NCBI GenBank assembly: GCA_024349245.1
Contig: JALDNG010000048.1
Coordinates: 6,086,501 to 6,150,500 of the forward strand
DNA length: 64,000 nt
DNA from: Neodontobutis hainanensis
Taxonomy: Eukaryota; Chordata; Actinopteri; Gobiiformes; Odontobutidae
Direction: 5' to 3'
The position numbers and the translations under genes were made by a program. Of the stretch, positions 11,961-23,194 are shown in pieces (the stretch's first letter is position 1; the number at the start of each line of letters is the position of its first letter). Below the pieces are notes generated by a model. That model saw only the letters and a list, made by a program, of their open reading frames with translations. It had not been told where the DNA came from and searched no databases.

Positions 11961-12845
11961 TAAAACGTGCAATACAATAATAAAACTAACAATAGTTATA
12001 CTTTTCAATGAAGATGGTTAAAAGGTTTCTTATTTGTTATTATTCACATCTGTCTGCCGGACGTCCTAACCACAGCAGCGAGAGTGTCACTTCTCAGTAA
12101 GGTGACTGCCCAATCATTTGCCATGGCTTCTCTTTAAGAATCCATCATTTGAAGGATTCTCAAAGCAACCGTCACAAAAGAGTGTCCATTTCTCTCCGGA
12201 CGTACATTGGCAACAACTACAAAACAGCGCTATAAACCCCTATACAAGTGTCTCCCAGGCCATTTCCTTGCCTGGGGGCGGTAAATCACAGCGTTTGTCT
12301 GAGCAAGGGAAGGTTTATGTTGTTTGTTCCACAACCTGCCACCACTTCAAAGCATGTGGGAGGGGCACAGGGGTGAGGAGGGTGTTGTCCCCACTCTGTG
12401 TCATCTGCTGCAGAAAGTTTGTGGGAAACATGTTGACAGACACAGGTGGCAGCCCGTGAATTTCAGAGTTTTGTGAAATGACACCTAATTTTGAATTTAT
12501 AAGTTAATGTGTTTCTAATGCACAAAAACACTACCCAATGTTTCTTATGTGTTCACTGAAATCAACAACAGATATTGACATACAAACTGGCTCAAAATCT
12601 GCCCCTGAGTGCTGCTCAGTGGTGGTCTACTGCTCCTGACAGGTTGCCACAGCAACAATGGAATGGATGGGTTAAATACAGAGAATGAATTTGCCTACAG
12701 GGAAAACAAAGTGTAACTTAACCTTAGTAAAATGTTCTTAATGTAGATATGTATCTCACTCAGAGATAAAAAGAAAGCCATTCCACACAGTAATATTTTA
12801 GTTCTTAGAGTAGTTAATGTAGCTACTAATTGTATCAACCAGGGA
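11961..12845. other. Intergenic DNA, no gene seen
   Basis: The 113-codon + frame at 12118-12459 has no recognisable domain and no supporting splice or start context. I treat it as chance. Confidence 0.45.
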
Positions 12846-12849
12846 TGTT

Positions 12850-12911
<62 letters not shown>

Positions 12912-12915
12912 AACA
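12846..12915. repeat. (AT)n inside a perfect 70-bp palindrome
   Basis: A run of 27 alternating TA dinucleotides is flanked by TGTTCAAA on the left and TTTGAACA on the right, so the whole 70 bp is self-complementary. Such sequences can extrude cruciforms and are hard to sequence, so the repeat number may be unreliable. Confidence 0.9.
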
Positions 12916-13126
12916 AATGCATTGTTATTTTCAATAACAAAGCATTTACTATTTTTTCAAATTGCAATGTAATCTCAGTCGGAGAGTGCGAAAGTGTAAA
13001 GAAAACCTGAAACATCAAACACTGCCATATTTACATTTCTGTGACATGATGTCTGCAGCAAATTTAAAACTTTCTCCACTGCTAAGTAGTGTAAAAAAAG
13101 ATATTGTATTTTGAGTCTTTATTGTA

Positions 13127-13180
13127 TATTATAGCTCAGTGGGTAGAGCGGCCGTCCTTCGATCGGCGGGTGGGTCAATA
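13127..13180 (+). mobile_element. SINE tRNA-like head fragment
   Basis: The words TAGCTCAGTGGGTAGAGCGG and CCTTCGATCGGCGGGTGGGT match the head of the SINE at 58594. The body and tail are missing, and the B box is degraded (GGGTCAATAC). It is not a functional tRNA gene because no acceptor stem closes around it. Confidence 0.6.
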
Positions 13181-13299
13181 CTTACCACTAAAATGTAACT
13201 TTCTTGAAAAGGGGGGAAATAATCTCAATAGATTATGCTTTGATAATCAATATGTTTTTGTGTTTAGGATCCATCCATCCATCTTCTACCCCATGGTCA

Positions 13300-15440
13300 T
13301 GACCGAAAGCTCATGACCATAGGTGAGAGTAGGAACGTAGATTGACCGGTAAATCCAGAGCTTTGCCTTACAGCTCAGCACCTTCTTCACCACAACAAAC
13401 CGGTACATCGACCGCATTACTGCAGAAGCTGCACCGATCCATCTGTCAATCTCACGCTCCCTCCTTCCCTCACTCGTGAACAAGACCCCAAGATACTTGA
13501 ACTCCTCCACTTGAGGCAGGATCTCTCCACAAACCTGAAGGGGACAAGCCACCCTTTTCTGACTGAGAACCATGGTCTCAGACTTGGAGGTGCTGATCCT
13601 CATCCCAGCCGCTTCACACTTGGCTGCAAACCGTCCCAGTGCACACTGAAGGTCCTGGCGTGATGGAGCCAACAGGACATCATCTGCAAAAAGCAAAGTC
13701 GAGAATCTGTGGTCCCCAAACCAGACTCCCTCCGGCCCCTGGCTGTGCCTTGAAATCCTGTCCATAAAAATAATGAACAGGACCGGTGACAAAGAGCAGC
13801 CCTGCCGGAGACCAACATGCACTGGGAACAGGTCTGACTTACTGGCGGCAATGCAAACCAAGCTCCTTCTCCGGTCGTACAGGGACCGGACAGCCCTTGC
13901 AAAGGGCCCCGGACCCCATACTCTCAGAGCACCCCGCACAGGGCGCCATGAGGGACACAGTCGAAATCCTTCTCCAGATCCACAAAACACATGTGGTCTG
14001 GTTGGGCAAACTCCATAAACCCTCCAGCACCCTGGAGAGGGTATAGAGCTGGTCCAGTGTTCCACGACCGGGACGAAAACCGCATTGTTCCTTCTGAATC
14101 CGAGGTTCAACTATCGGCCGCATTCTCCTCTCCAGTACCCTGGCATAGACTTTCCCGGGGAGGCTGAGGAGTGTGATCCCTCTGTAGTTGGAACACACCC
14201 TCCGGTCCTCCTTCTTCTGCCTCTGGACTGGCAGACTACCCCGGTCTGCCAGTCCAGAGGTACTGTCCCCAAACTACCTCAGTGACTTTGGACCGGGTAA
14301 TGTACGAGTCCACCTCCGAGCCCTCTGCCTCTGCTTCCTCAGTGGAAGACGTGTCGGTGGGGTTGAGGAAATCCTTGAAGTATTCCTTCCACCGTCCAAC
14401 AATATCACCAGTTGAAGTCAGCTGATTCCCACCTTTACTGTAAACAGTGTTGGCAGGGTACTGCTTCCCCCTCCTGAGGCACCGGATGTTTTGCCAGAAT
14501 TTCTTTGAGATCGACCGATAGTCCTTTTCCATGGCCTCAACGAACTCCTCCCAGACCCGAGTTTTAGCCTCCACGACCACCCGGGCTGCTGTCAGCTTGG
14601 CCTGCCAATACCTATCAGCTGCCTCAGGAGTCCCACGAGCCAACCAGGCTCAGTAGGTCTCCTTCTTCAGCTTGACGGCTCCCTTACTTACGGTGTCCAA
14701 CACCGGGTTCGGGGGTTACCGCCACGACAGGCACCGGAGACTTTACGGCCACAGCTTCGAGTGGCCACATCGACCATTGAAGTGGAGAACATGGTCCACT
14801 CGGACTCAATATCTCCAACCTCCCTCGGGATCTGGTCAAAACTCTGCCGGAGGTGGGAGTTAAAGATCTTTCTGACAGGGGGCTCTGCCAAACGTTCCCA
14901 ACAGACCCTCACAGTACGTTTGGGCCTGCCGAGTCTGTCCAGCTTTCTCCCCCGCCATCGGATCCAACTCACCACCAGGTGGTGATCAGTTGACAGCTCC
15001 GCCCCTCTCTTCACCTGAGTGTCCAAGACATACGGCCGGAGGTCAGATGAAACAACTACAAAGTCAATCATCGATCTCCGGCCTAGGGTGTCCTGGTGCC
15101 ACGTGCACTGATGGACACCCTTATGCTTGAACATGGTGTTCGTTATGGAGAAACTGTTGCTAGCACAGAAGTCCAATAACAGAACACCACTTGGGTTTAG
15201 ATCCGGGGGGCCGTTCCTCCCAATCACACCCCCTCAACGACAGAGTCCCCGGTTGGACCATTTTCCAGCACCCCTCCGAGAGACTCCAAGAAGGCCGGGT
15301 ACTCTGCACTGCCATTTGGCCCGTAAACACAAACAACAGTGAGGGACCTTTCCCCGACCCGAAGGCATAGGGAAGCGACCCTCTTGTTCACTGGGGTGAA
15401 CTCCAACACATGGCGGCTGAGCTGGGGGGCTATGAGCAAA
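13300..15440 (-). pseudogene. Rex3 endonuclease-RT relic with internal deletions
   Basis: Translated from the minus strand, the endonuclease part has MIDFVVVSSDLRPY and LSTDHHLV near 15010-15070. The RT part has NYRGITLLS near 14170, FRPGRGTLDQLY near 14060, LRQGCSLSPVLF near 13795 and a motif C of FADDVLLAP near 13680, one valine shorter than in copy 1. The frame is broken repeatedly, and the C-terminal domain beyond YGHELSVM is deleted. No protein can be made. Confidence 0.85.
14220..14260. repeat. Perfect 16-bp fold-back hairpin inside Rex3 copy 2
   Basis: CCTCTGGACTGGCAGA at 14220-14235 and its exact reverse complement at 14245-14260 flank a 9-nt loop. In Rex3 copy 1 only the right arm exists, and the left arm replaces a different Rex3 sequence of about 17 nt. 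The left arm is therefore an inverted copy of the neighbouring right arm. Confidence 0.92.
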
Positions 15441-15987
15441 CCCAGACCAGCCCGCCGCCTCTCACTGCAGGCAACTCCAGGGTAGTGGAGAGTCCGGCCT
15501 CTCTCTCTCTCGAGGATTTAGGGTCGAGGGCTCCGCCTTCGACTGCCACCCAATCCACTTTGCACCGGCCCCTTACGGTTCCTCCGGTGGTGGGCCCACG
15601 GGAGGTCAGCCCCACGTCGCTCCTTCAGGCTGAGCCCGGCCGGGACCCGTGGGGAGAGACCTGGCAACCAGACGCTCGCATGCGAGCGCCAACCCCGGGC
15701 CTGGCTCCAAGGTGGGGCCCCGGTTGCACCATACCGGGCAGCATTATGGTCCTTGGTATTGTCTTATCCATAAGGGGGTTTTGTCTGGCCCGTCACCTAA
15801 GACCTGTTTGCCTTGGGATACCCTACCAGGGCATATAGCCCCCGACAACATAGCTCCTAGGATTATTCGGGCACTCAAACCCCTCCACCACGATAAGTTG
15901 CGGTTCAAGGAGGTGTGTGTTTAGGATAATAATGTGCAATATTCTCTTAATCGCTACTTTGTTAAAGTAACTTTTCACCCACTACAG

Positions 15988-16340
15988 CAGGGGTCTCCAT
16001 CTTGCAGCCCGGGGACTGATATTTAGCGGCCCGCAGGACTATATGAGAGTTTAATGTTAGTGTGCTCTGTGAGTTTTATATGAATGGAATGTTACCATGT
16101 TGTTTGTGGAAGGTTCCTTTTTGTGCAAGCTGTAACTGAACCAACCTACCATCACAGAGGAGTATATGGCTCCTGGGGGCGGGCGGACGGCTGGGCTTGA
16201 TGCAGGCAGAGAAACATTTCACAACTATGGAGGAGCCTGTGTAACAACACATAGCCGTCATAAAATTACTGCTTCTTACTGTATTTGAAATGAGCATGTT
16301 TGACCTTGAGCTGGACAAAGTCAATGTTACTGGCATTGGA
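15988..16340 (+). mobile_element. hAT-like non-autonomous element, end fragment
   Basis: The stretch starts with CAGGGGTCTCC followed by CAGCCCGGGG and GCGGCCCGCAGGA. This is the recognisable terminal region of a widespread group of hAT elements whose ends begin CAGGGGT and are rich in GCGGCCC. An opposite terminal repeat was not found, so the right boundary is a guess based on loss of familiar sequence. Confidence 0.5.
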
Positions 16341-17180
16341 TTTGGCATCTAGCGGATTGTATTTTGTTTTCCCATCATTTGAAATGGGCTGATTTGTTTG
16401 AAAGTTGATGGCACTTTGATCGCCACTATCCATGCAAATTTGTTATTATGACTTAACGCCGATGTTATGTTGACAATATCATCGAGGGGAGTGGAAATGC
16501 CATGGGGCCACTCAGCCAGCTCATTCATGTTCTTCAATATTCCATTTAAGTTCAGGATAGCTCAGGTTCAGAAGAACCCATTGAACTTAAAGAACTGTTA
16601 GTAATGACGTTTGAGAGGATTTAACAAAGCTTTTTATGGAATACCTGATCTGTCCCAGCCTCACCCAGACTCTGCCTCCTGCACTACAGGGTAAAGTAAA
16701 CAAATGCAACTACAAATCTACATGGAACTGTTACCTTTCAAAACATCATATGTTGATGTGACAGGTTCTTGAAACATACATGTGATGGCAGCATGCCCTG
16801 TCACGCCATGGTAAGTTGCACAGGTAAGTATCTGTAGAGTGAGACACACTTGAAATCTTGTAATGATTTTCAGGTTTTGAAATTTGAGGTGTACACAATT
16901 AGTTATGGTCAAAAAGGTGTTAAAAATGGTTAATTCAAATAAATGATGTCAACAAAATGATGACTTAAGAAAGAAATAGTTTGTTTAAAGACAACTAACT
17001 TTAATGGTGAGTAACTTTAAAAAATGCAAAAAAAAAGTTAGAGCAAAATTACTACTGTATTATGAGTCAATGTATTTGATACCCAGAATCACTTACAAGG
17101 GCAACAGTGCCACCCATCAAGAATGTATAAAAAATACTGTTAGGTATGCAATGATAACGTCTGTCCATATGCATTTTAGA
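16341..17180. other. AT-rich intergenic DNA, no gene seen
   Basis: Only short frames without recognisable content occur on either strand. Confidence 0.45.
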
Positions 17181-17420
17181 AATTAGAATTTAGATGACAC
17201 AGCAATAGTGGCTTGTATTAGAGAAAGAAAAGGACTACGGGAACCTCACATAGAGCTTTTATAGATGAAGCCAGGAAAGTGTCTCATTATAAACACCTCT
17301 AAAACTAAAGAGATAGTCATTGAATTTAGGCATAATACACATACTGTGACAGTAAGTGGAGAGGATACTGAATTAATGTTCCACCTATAAATACTAAATA
17401 CTGGCCCATGAGTACAGCCC
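17181..17420 (+). mobile_element. L2/jockey-like LINE RT fragment
   Basis: Around 17190 the + strand reads DDTAIVACI, the RT motif C region, and around 17290 it reads INTSKTKEIVIEF, the conserved segment that follows motif C in fish L2/jockey-like LINEs. A later word CCACCTATAAATAC at 17380-17393 matches the L2-type fragment at 34830. The frame is degenerate. Confidence 0.6.
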
Positions 17421-17576
17421 ATGAGATGCATTTTATAGGAAAGAAACTTTATATTCTACTAGAAAGTGGTGCTCTACTGAACAACATAAACCATCCCCTG
17501 CACTGGGCTTTTGAACAACAGGGAGCAGCCAGTGGACGTCTAAGATAAGTCCTTATTCCCGACTGCAAGAGATGAA

Positions 17577-17825
17577 GTAAGCGCTTTACATTAGGCTTCC
17601 ATTCACCCACGAGTGTTACAGCTGGAACACCTCTGGAGGTGGTCATCAATGACTTGAGTAAATTTAACTACCTCCCACTTCTGTAAGTCACACTCAGTCA
17701 CAGTTAAAATAGCAAGGTGGGATAAGTGTCTTGCCCAAGGACATAATGACAGTATGAACTGAGGGGAGAGCGGGAATTGAACCACAAACCTTCCGGTTAT
17801 TTGCCGACGGGTCTACCACATAGTC
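17577..17825 (-). mobile_element. tRNA-derived SINE, degenerate
   Basis: In reverse orientation the copy keeps the head (GTAGACCCG, GGTTCAATTCCCGCTC), the body word GGGCAAGACACTTATCCCACC and the tail-side word GTAAAGCGC. About 60 bp of unrelated sequence (roughly 17625-17690) separates body and tail, so there is an internal insertion or rearrangement. No target duplication was identified. Confidence 0.6.
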
Positions 17826-19982
17826 ACACTCAGTTTAAATGCCTGAACATTATAGGCACATGATAGGCATGTTACATAATAAACCCTGGACTTCATCTTT
17901 GAACAGAAGACTTAAAAAAATAAAATACATTTATCTCCCAAAGCGGTTAAGTTTAGATTGTTTTGTGTCTTGGTTCACACATAGTTACAGAATATTAGAA
18001 GGCTTCAGATATGAATGTATGTGAAATGTAAATGTCCCTTTGAATAGATGATGTCCTATGCAGTGCCTTATGTCGGTCATAAATTGGAAATGATAAAGTG
18101 TGTTGGACCAAAAAACAGATTACAGCACTATCTCTGAATATCTCAAAAGGCCATTTTGTTAACATAACCCACCTTTTATTGTTCAAGCTGGGTTTCTTTT
18201 ATAGGGTTATCACATTCTAATTCAGACATAATGATCTCTATGTAAGTTGAATGTTGTAACTATACATGTTGTTGATGATGATAATATGAAAGTGTGTCTG
18301 CCACACTGAACCTTATAAACATGTCCTTTTCTTGTAAACTTGACTCACTTTCAATTGGACCACTTCTCTTTTGAGTCTGTAGACACTAATCCATCCCTTA
18401 CCACTCTGCTCCCCTCGGATGTGACTTTCTCTGGGACTTTCCTCTTTCTCCAGACTGAGCCATGCCATCACGCAGCTCTGGTCACTTTGAAGGTCTGGAC
18501 CGTTGACCACAGACTGCTGTAGCCCCAGTAGCAGCCAGACTGGGGCTCTCACTGACTCACAGCCAGGCTTCCTTTTGCGAGTCACGGCCCGACCACTAAT
18601 CACACATTATCGCTGCCTCTATTTGGGCAGGAACCGGTGACACAGCTCTGTGATGTCTCCAAATGAACCAGTAAAACGTTCCCCGCTGTTACGGTAAAAG
18701 AGGAATAACACAATCACACATTAGAGACAGGTTTACAGCTGGAGCCTGGCCTTTTTATAGAAGCCATAAAGGCAGACTGTTTTTAGACTCACATTTCTTG
18801 TTCCCAAGGCGTCTTTCCTGCAGTGACCACTGGGAGGAAGTGCTGGCTTGTTTATATCGACACTTGCTGGTGATGCCCTTCATGGTGCTTCAGGGCTTCT
18901 TAAACCACAATAGTATGCACTTTATCCCTACAATAATACACAATCTGACATGTTTTGTCTTTGTTCTGGCTCTTGGAGTGACATTTTACAAACTTTGTGC
19001 ATAGATCTTTTACAAAAAAACTATTGAGAAGATTCTGGGAAAATGTTCATAAGAAATTCAACATTGTACAACCATTTAGAGAAGTGTCCTAGTTTTTGTG
19101 GACCGATGCATTGGTATCGGGCTGGACAGAAAGGAATAAAAATGAAATATGATACTATTTGTATTTTATAGACCATCGCAATCTTTCAGGTGTTTTATTT
19201 AGATAAATGATTTTATGGGACATTTTTCTAAAACTAACAAAAATAAGTTAGTAAAAAACAATAATCGTCTGGGAGTTTCTTTGAAAAGGGAGAAAGCTCC
19301 ATAGACAAATGTAAGCCCGTACTGTGAACAAAATGAAAGCTGCATTTTATAGAAAATACCAAGATTAAAGTCAAAGCAAAGTATCCTGAGATCAATACAA
19401 AAGCACTAAACTAACCTTTGTGAAACGGGGTGTCCTACAATAACTGCAACCAAAACCAGATTATGGTGTAGACTGGACATGAAAAACCCACCGTCTCCTA
19501 TCTCTCCTAGATGGACCCATCTTGTTGCAGGAAAACAAGCCCAGTCGTTTTACTGTTTTTACATAATGGGGAGGTCAGTTACATTTATATTCAGTAGTGC
19601 AATAATAAATCAACAATGAAATTATAAAAATGAGACTTGTTCTGGTCCTAGAAAAAATGATACGTATGAAACTGGTTCATGGTGCAGAAAAGCTTAGGGA
19701 CCTGGATCTGTTTAAGATCATTCAGGCGTAGCTCGAGCCAAAACGGTTTCATAGTTACATAATGGAATGCTAATTTCAGCCAATTAATATTAGTCATTTT
19801 ATAGTGTCACAATATAATTTTGTATAAATATATAATATATAATATACTGTTTTCAGAGGTGGCTGGTGATATTAGGTGAATTACAATGCATTCACATAGA
19901 TCAATATATGACACTCCAGTAACATCTCATTTTGTTCTAGCAACTTAATGCTTCATCATCACAGCTTTTCAAAATTATTAAT
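17826..19982. other. Intergenic DNA with a GC-richer block, no gene seen
   Basis: The part at about 18330-18900 is less AT-rich and repeat-free and could be conserved non-coding DNA. The two opposing frames there (18313-18603 on - and 18340-18522 on +) are not recognisable proteins. The rest is AT-rich. Confidence 0.4.
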
Positions 19983-20394
19983 TTAAAGTGGAACGTTGGA
20001 ACTTTTAGCCACTAGATGGTGCAGATCCCTTTACAGACTTTCTGTGTTGTTTTCAAGAGAAAATTATCAAAAACTGGCAAGTTTCGAAGAAAAAACATAT
20101 CTTCTGAAATGTTAGGGTTAGTTTTAGTGCATTCTGTACAAACACAACTCTGCTAGTGTCCAGTGTATTGGCTTATTTCTGCTCCCTGTGCTTGAGCTGC
20201 TTAGCTTGTCTCTCAGGAGAGGTCTGCTCGTCCTGGTGGAGTTTTCTGTCCTTCTGAGAGTACTGTGTCAGTGAAATAGGTAGGATTCTTCCAATCGCGT
20301 CTCTTAGAACCATTAAATCAATTTGAGAATGTATATTTTTGCAATTTAAAGTTACGTCATGCTAATATCTAAAAGTTACGGAGTGCTACTTTAA
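19983..20394. mobile_element. 412-bp inverted-repeat element with TTAA ends
   Basis: The left end begins TTAAAGTGG and the right end finishes ACTTTAA. Over 26 bases the two ends are complementary at 20 positions, with a shared inner block AACTTTTAG. No coding sequence lies inside. TTAA at both edges fits the piggyBac target preference, but TTAA could also be part of the terminal repeat itself, so the superfamily is unsure. It is a non-autonomous DNA transposon (MITE). Confidence 0.6.
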
Positions 20395-20870
20395 CGTCCA
20401 ATCCTAATTCGACCCCTTACCCCTCGTTCTGGACGTTCACAAAATGCTATGGGACTGCCCTGTAATTTGGATATAGGGGTAGGGTCAAGGGGTGTGCACC
20501 CTTCCAAATAGAGATTTTCAGGGACCACACTTGAAACAAAGGGGTAAGATCATTTTCCAGCATGGGGTGCGTTCATCGGCACCGCAGCTGTTTAATGTTC
20601 CTTTAATTTTGAACTCACTGTTTTCTCCTCAGAAAGTTTATGAAAAAGGTCTGTTTGTTAACGTTAGCCTCACATCGACAGGTCACAGTCTCGTATTTGT
20701 AGAACATTTTTACTTTTTATTAACTAATGCATAACACGTGCATTGTGTGCATAACACATAATGCATGAACACAATTGTTTTTGTGCTGGTTGTGTCTTAT
20801 GTCTGTGACCAGGGGCTGAGGAAACAGCAGCTGATACTGTTCAGACCCACAATCAAGTCAGGTATGATTT
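20395..20870. other. Possible unresolved repeat, no gene seen
   Basis: Words of CCCCTTACCCCT type at about 20415 and GGGGTAGGGTCAAGGGG type at about 20475 face each other, and GGGGTAAG recurs at 20540. This suggests a further inverted-repeat element, but its ends could not be set. Confidence 0.3.
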
Positions 20871-20874
20871 ATTC

Positions 20875-21060
20875 TAGTGTTTAATTCCGCAGCTGCCTCA
20901 AAGCAAGAAGGTTGCTGGTTCAATCCCTGGGCAATCTGACTGCACTGGCCAACCTTTGAGCTCATCTGTAACAAATATGGTGGAATGTGACCACGTGTAA
21001 AACACTGCATTTGTGAAGGCCATCTTAACGGGCTGTAAAATCTGTAAAACAAACATGGAA
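20875..21060 (+). repeat. Dispersed fish repeat head, tRNA-like B-box word
   Basis: The segment contains CCTCAAAGCAAGAAGG and GTTGCTGGTTCAATCCCTGG. This is the leading part of a common fish dispersed repeat whose body is seen at 55664-55983. The B-box-like GGTTCAATCCC suggests a tRNA-derived origin. The body portion is not preserved here. Confidence 0.4.
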
Positions 21061-22938
21061 GCCATTTTGATTCAGGATTCAGATCTAGTTGTGATTCTCA
21101 TTGTCTCACATATGGCAAGTTTTTATCAGACCTCACGTTCCTCCTGAAGTAGTAACTTTACACAAAAATATAGTGGCATAGCCTTGGTGCCCAGAAATAA
21201 GGTACAAGGGATCTTTGTTAGGGAAGAGTCGGACTAGTCAGTGAAATGGGTCACCTGAAGTTGAAAGGCTACATTCTTTCATCCAGCCGCTCACCGTGAC
21301 ACAGCGATTTTCTCAGCCCAATAATTTGTTTGCGGGGACTTGAAGTCCGCTATTTGTTTATAGTAAATGCTCGCTCGGAATGTCAGCAGAAGAGCGTCCA
21401 CATTTATTCTCATAACTTTTGACGGAAAACCCAAATAAGCTCAACAGCTTTGAGTCAGGCAACAGACATGGAGTATAGAGTTTCATATCATTCTATGAAC
21501 TCTTGCATCCCATAAATGGACGTATTTGTCTCATTTGTGGCCTTTCTGATTGTACTAAATAGATCTCAGTTAAACGAATGTCACGCAAAGGCGCTTCCGT
21601 ATTGAATGTTTATTGTAAGTGGTTTGCATTTTAATGTCACATTCACACAATTAATTGACTTGTGGTCTATTTGGAAAACCAAAAAACAAACAAAGAGACA
21701 AATCTATTCACAAACTGTGAATAGATTTGTCTCTTTGACACATGCCTCCCTGTCAGTACTGATTGTCTCTTGCAGAAGGTGCAGAGCTGTTAATGAAATC
21801 AGAGTGACACATTTCCCCTCGGGCTCTGTGTAAACAACTTACCACTGCAGTAATAAGCTGCTCAACGTAAATGGGCTTGCCACCAGTCTGGTGGTATAAT
21901 ATTGTGGTGTCATTGATCATTTGTATAAGATTTTGGCACACATTGAAATTATGTGAATTCTAGTGTAGTGCTGATATATGGCTTAGTCATTTATTCCTGA
22001 AAGACATACTACGTAAATGAAATGTGTTACTCATCTCCCGCAGTGTATAGTGAGGGCAATGTGCAAAAGCAGTGTTTTAGCTTTGTTGTACAGTGGGAAG
22101 CAGTGTGAACAGTTTATGTGCTAGATGGGATGGATCCTCATACTAAAGTAATCCAGTTAAATGATTCTATGATTTATAAATTATCATTACAGTGTTTAAA
22201 AATCTAACTGTAGCTAAAAAGTCTCTTGTATGACTTTGAGCCACTATGGTTCAACAACAAGGCCTATTAGAACATCTTTCTGTTGCTGGTGTGAAATTAA
22301 AGCTATTCCCTAAGGAACTAGAAACAGTTGTAATTCAGAGTTCTACTGCATGCTGGGGTTGACAGTTTCAACAGCAGATAAAATATCATGCCTTTATGTG
22401 TAATGTTGCCTACCTATAGAGCTTTCTTCTGGTCATATATTCATTTAAAAGTTTAGTCTGATCTTACACTATTGTAAAATTTATTAGAAATGCAGTCATA
22501 ATGGAAAATAATTAAGATGTTGAATAGAGTCAGAGATTGTATATTTTCTTGAAACAGAAAAAGACACGCACCTCCAAAGCCAGTGGGTTTGTATGCCAGA
22601 ACCAGAAAAACTCATGAGAGAAACTGAAATAGGCTCCGCACAACAAATAAAGCTCCCAGATTTCTTTATTATATATTTTTATCACTACATGCATTTGATT
22701 ATTTTCTTGACATTAAAAGAAAAACGAAAAGAGACTTTCAGCTTTTTGTGACAACGCCACTTTTAAATCATGCTTAAGAAACTCGTTCAAATGAAATATT
22801 AAATACTTTATTTTAGGTCTGTAACACTTTCTTCTATGACCACCCTGCTCGGATTGGTTACCTGGACTAAAATGGCCCTCCCTAAGTAGGCTTTGATAAT
22901 GACCCTCATACCTCATTCAATTCCAATGGTCTTGCTTA
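21061..22938. other. Intergenic DNA, no gene seen
   Basis: Apart from the hairpin at 21691-21737, no repeat, RNA gene or coding frame is recognised. Confidence 0.45.
21691..21737. repeat. Perfect 22-bp hairpin with 3-nt loop
   Basis: Positions 21691-21712 and 21716-21737 are exact reverse complements around the loop AAC. The arms include GAGACAAATCTATTCACA. The hairpin lies outside any recognised transposon, and its flanks do not pair. Confidence 0.95.
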
Positions 22939-23110
22939 TTTAAGGCAAGGCAATTTTATTTATATAGCTCACTTCATACACTGGGTAACTCATAGTGCTT
23001 TACAGGAATAAAAGATAATTTATAAGATTTAGATTTAGAAAAATAAGAAAAAATAAACAACATTATAAAAAAACAGTGCAGATAAAAAAAAAAACACAAT
23101 ATAAAAAAAC
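22939..23110. repeat. Dispersed fish repeat fragment (AAGGCAAGGCAATTTTATTT)
   Basis: The word AAGGCAAGGCAATTTTATTT, then ATATAGCTCA, then ATAGTGCTTTACAGGAATAA, is typical of a common fish interspersed repeat. A second piece of the same repeat (GTAATTCAAAGTGCTTAACAG) lies near 62315. An A-rich tract follows to about 23110. Confidence 0.5.
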
Positions 23111-23119
23111 ACTTTACTC

Positions 23120-23160
23120 ACAGATTTGGATGGTTACCTTTAGTAACCATCCAAATCTGT
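23120..23160. repeat. Perfect 18-bp hairpin with 5-nt loop
   Basis: ACAGATTTGGATGGTTAC at 23120-23137 and its exact reverse complement at 23143-23160 flank CTTTA. It sits just to the left of the Tc1-like terminal fragment. Confidence 0.95.
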
Positions 23161-23194
23161 TTGTGTCACTTGTGTGCATGTTATCAGGCCAAAT

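Larger units (their letters stand above)
13259..15927 (-). mobile_element. Rex3: Rex3-type LINE, copy 2, with 12-bp target duplication
   Basis: The element occupies about 13271-15915 on the minus strand. It is bounded by a perfect duplication TGTGTTTAGGAT at 13259-13270 and 15916-15927. Its tail is three CCAT units on the + strand, and its 5' end matches the terminus of copies 1 and 3. Relative to copy 1 it lacks the last roughly 400 bp of the RT-C-terminal region (junction near 13290-13310), about 130 bp near 14268 and a smaller piece of endonuclease near 15240. Because both ends and the duplication are intact, it inserted as a whole element and the losses are internal. Confidence 0.9.

Noticed and set aside
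12118..12459. 113-codon + frame as a gene
   Set aside because: No homologous pattern, no start or splice context and no repeat-independent support.
21691..21737. microRNA precursor
   Set aside because: The arms are perfectly paired with only a 3-nt loop, which is too short for a normal pre-miRNA. A recent fold-back event explains it better.
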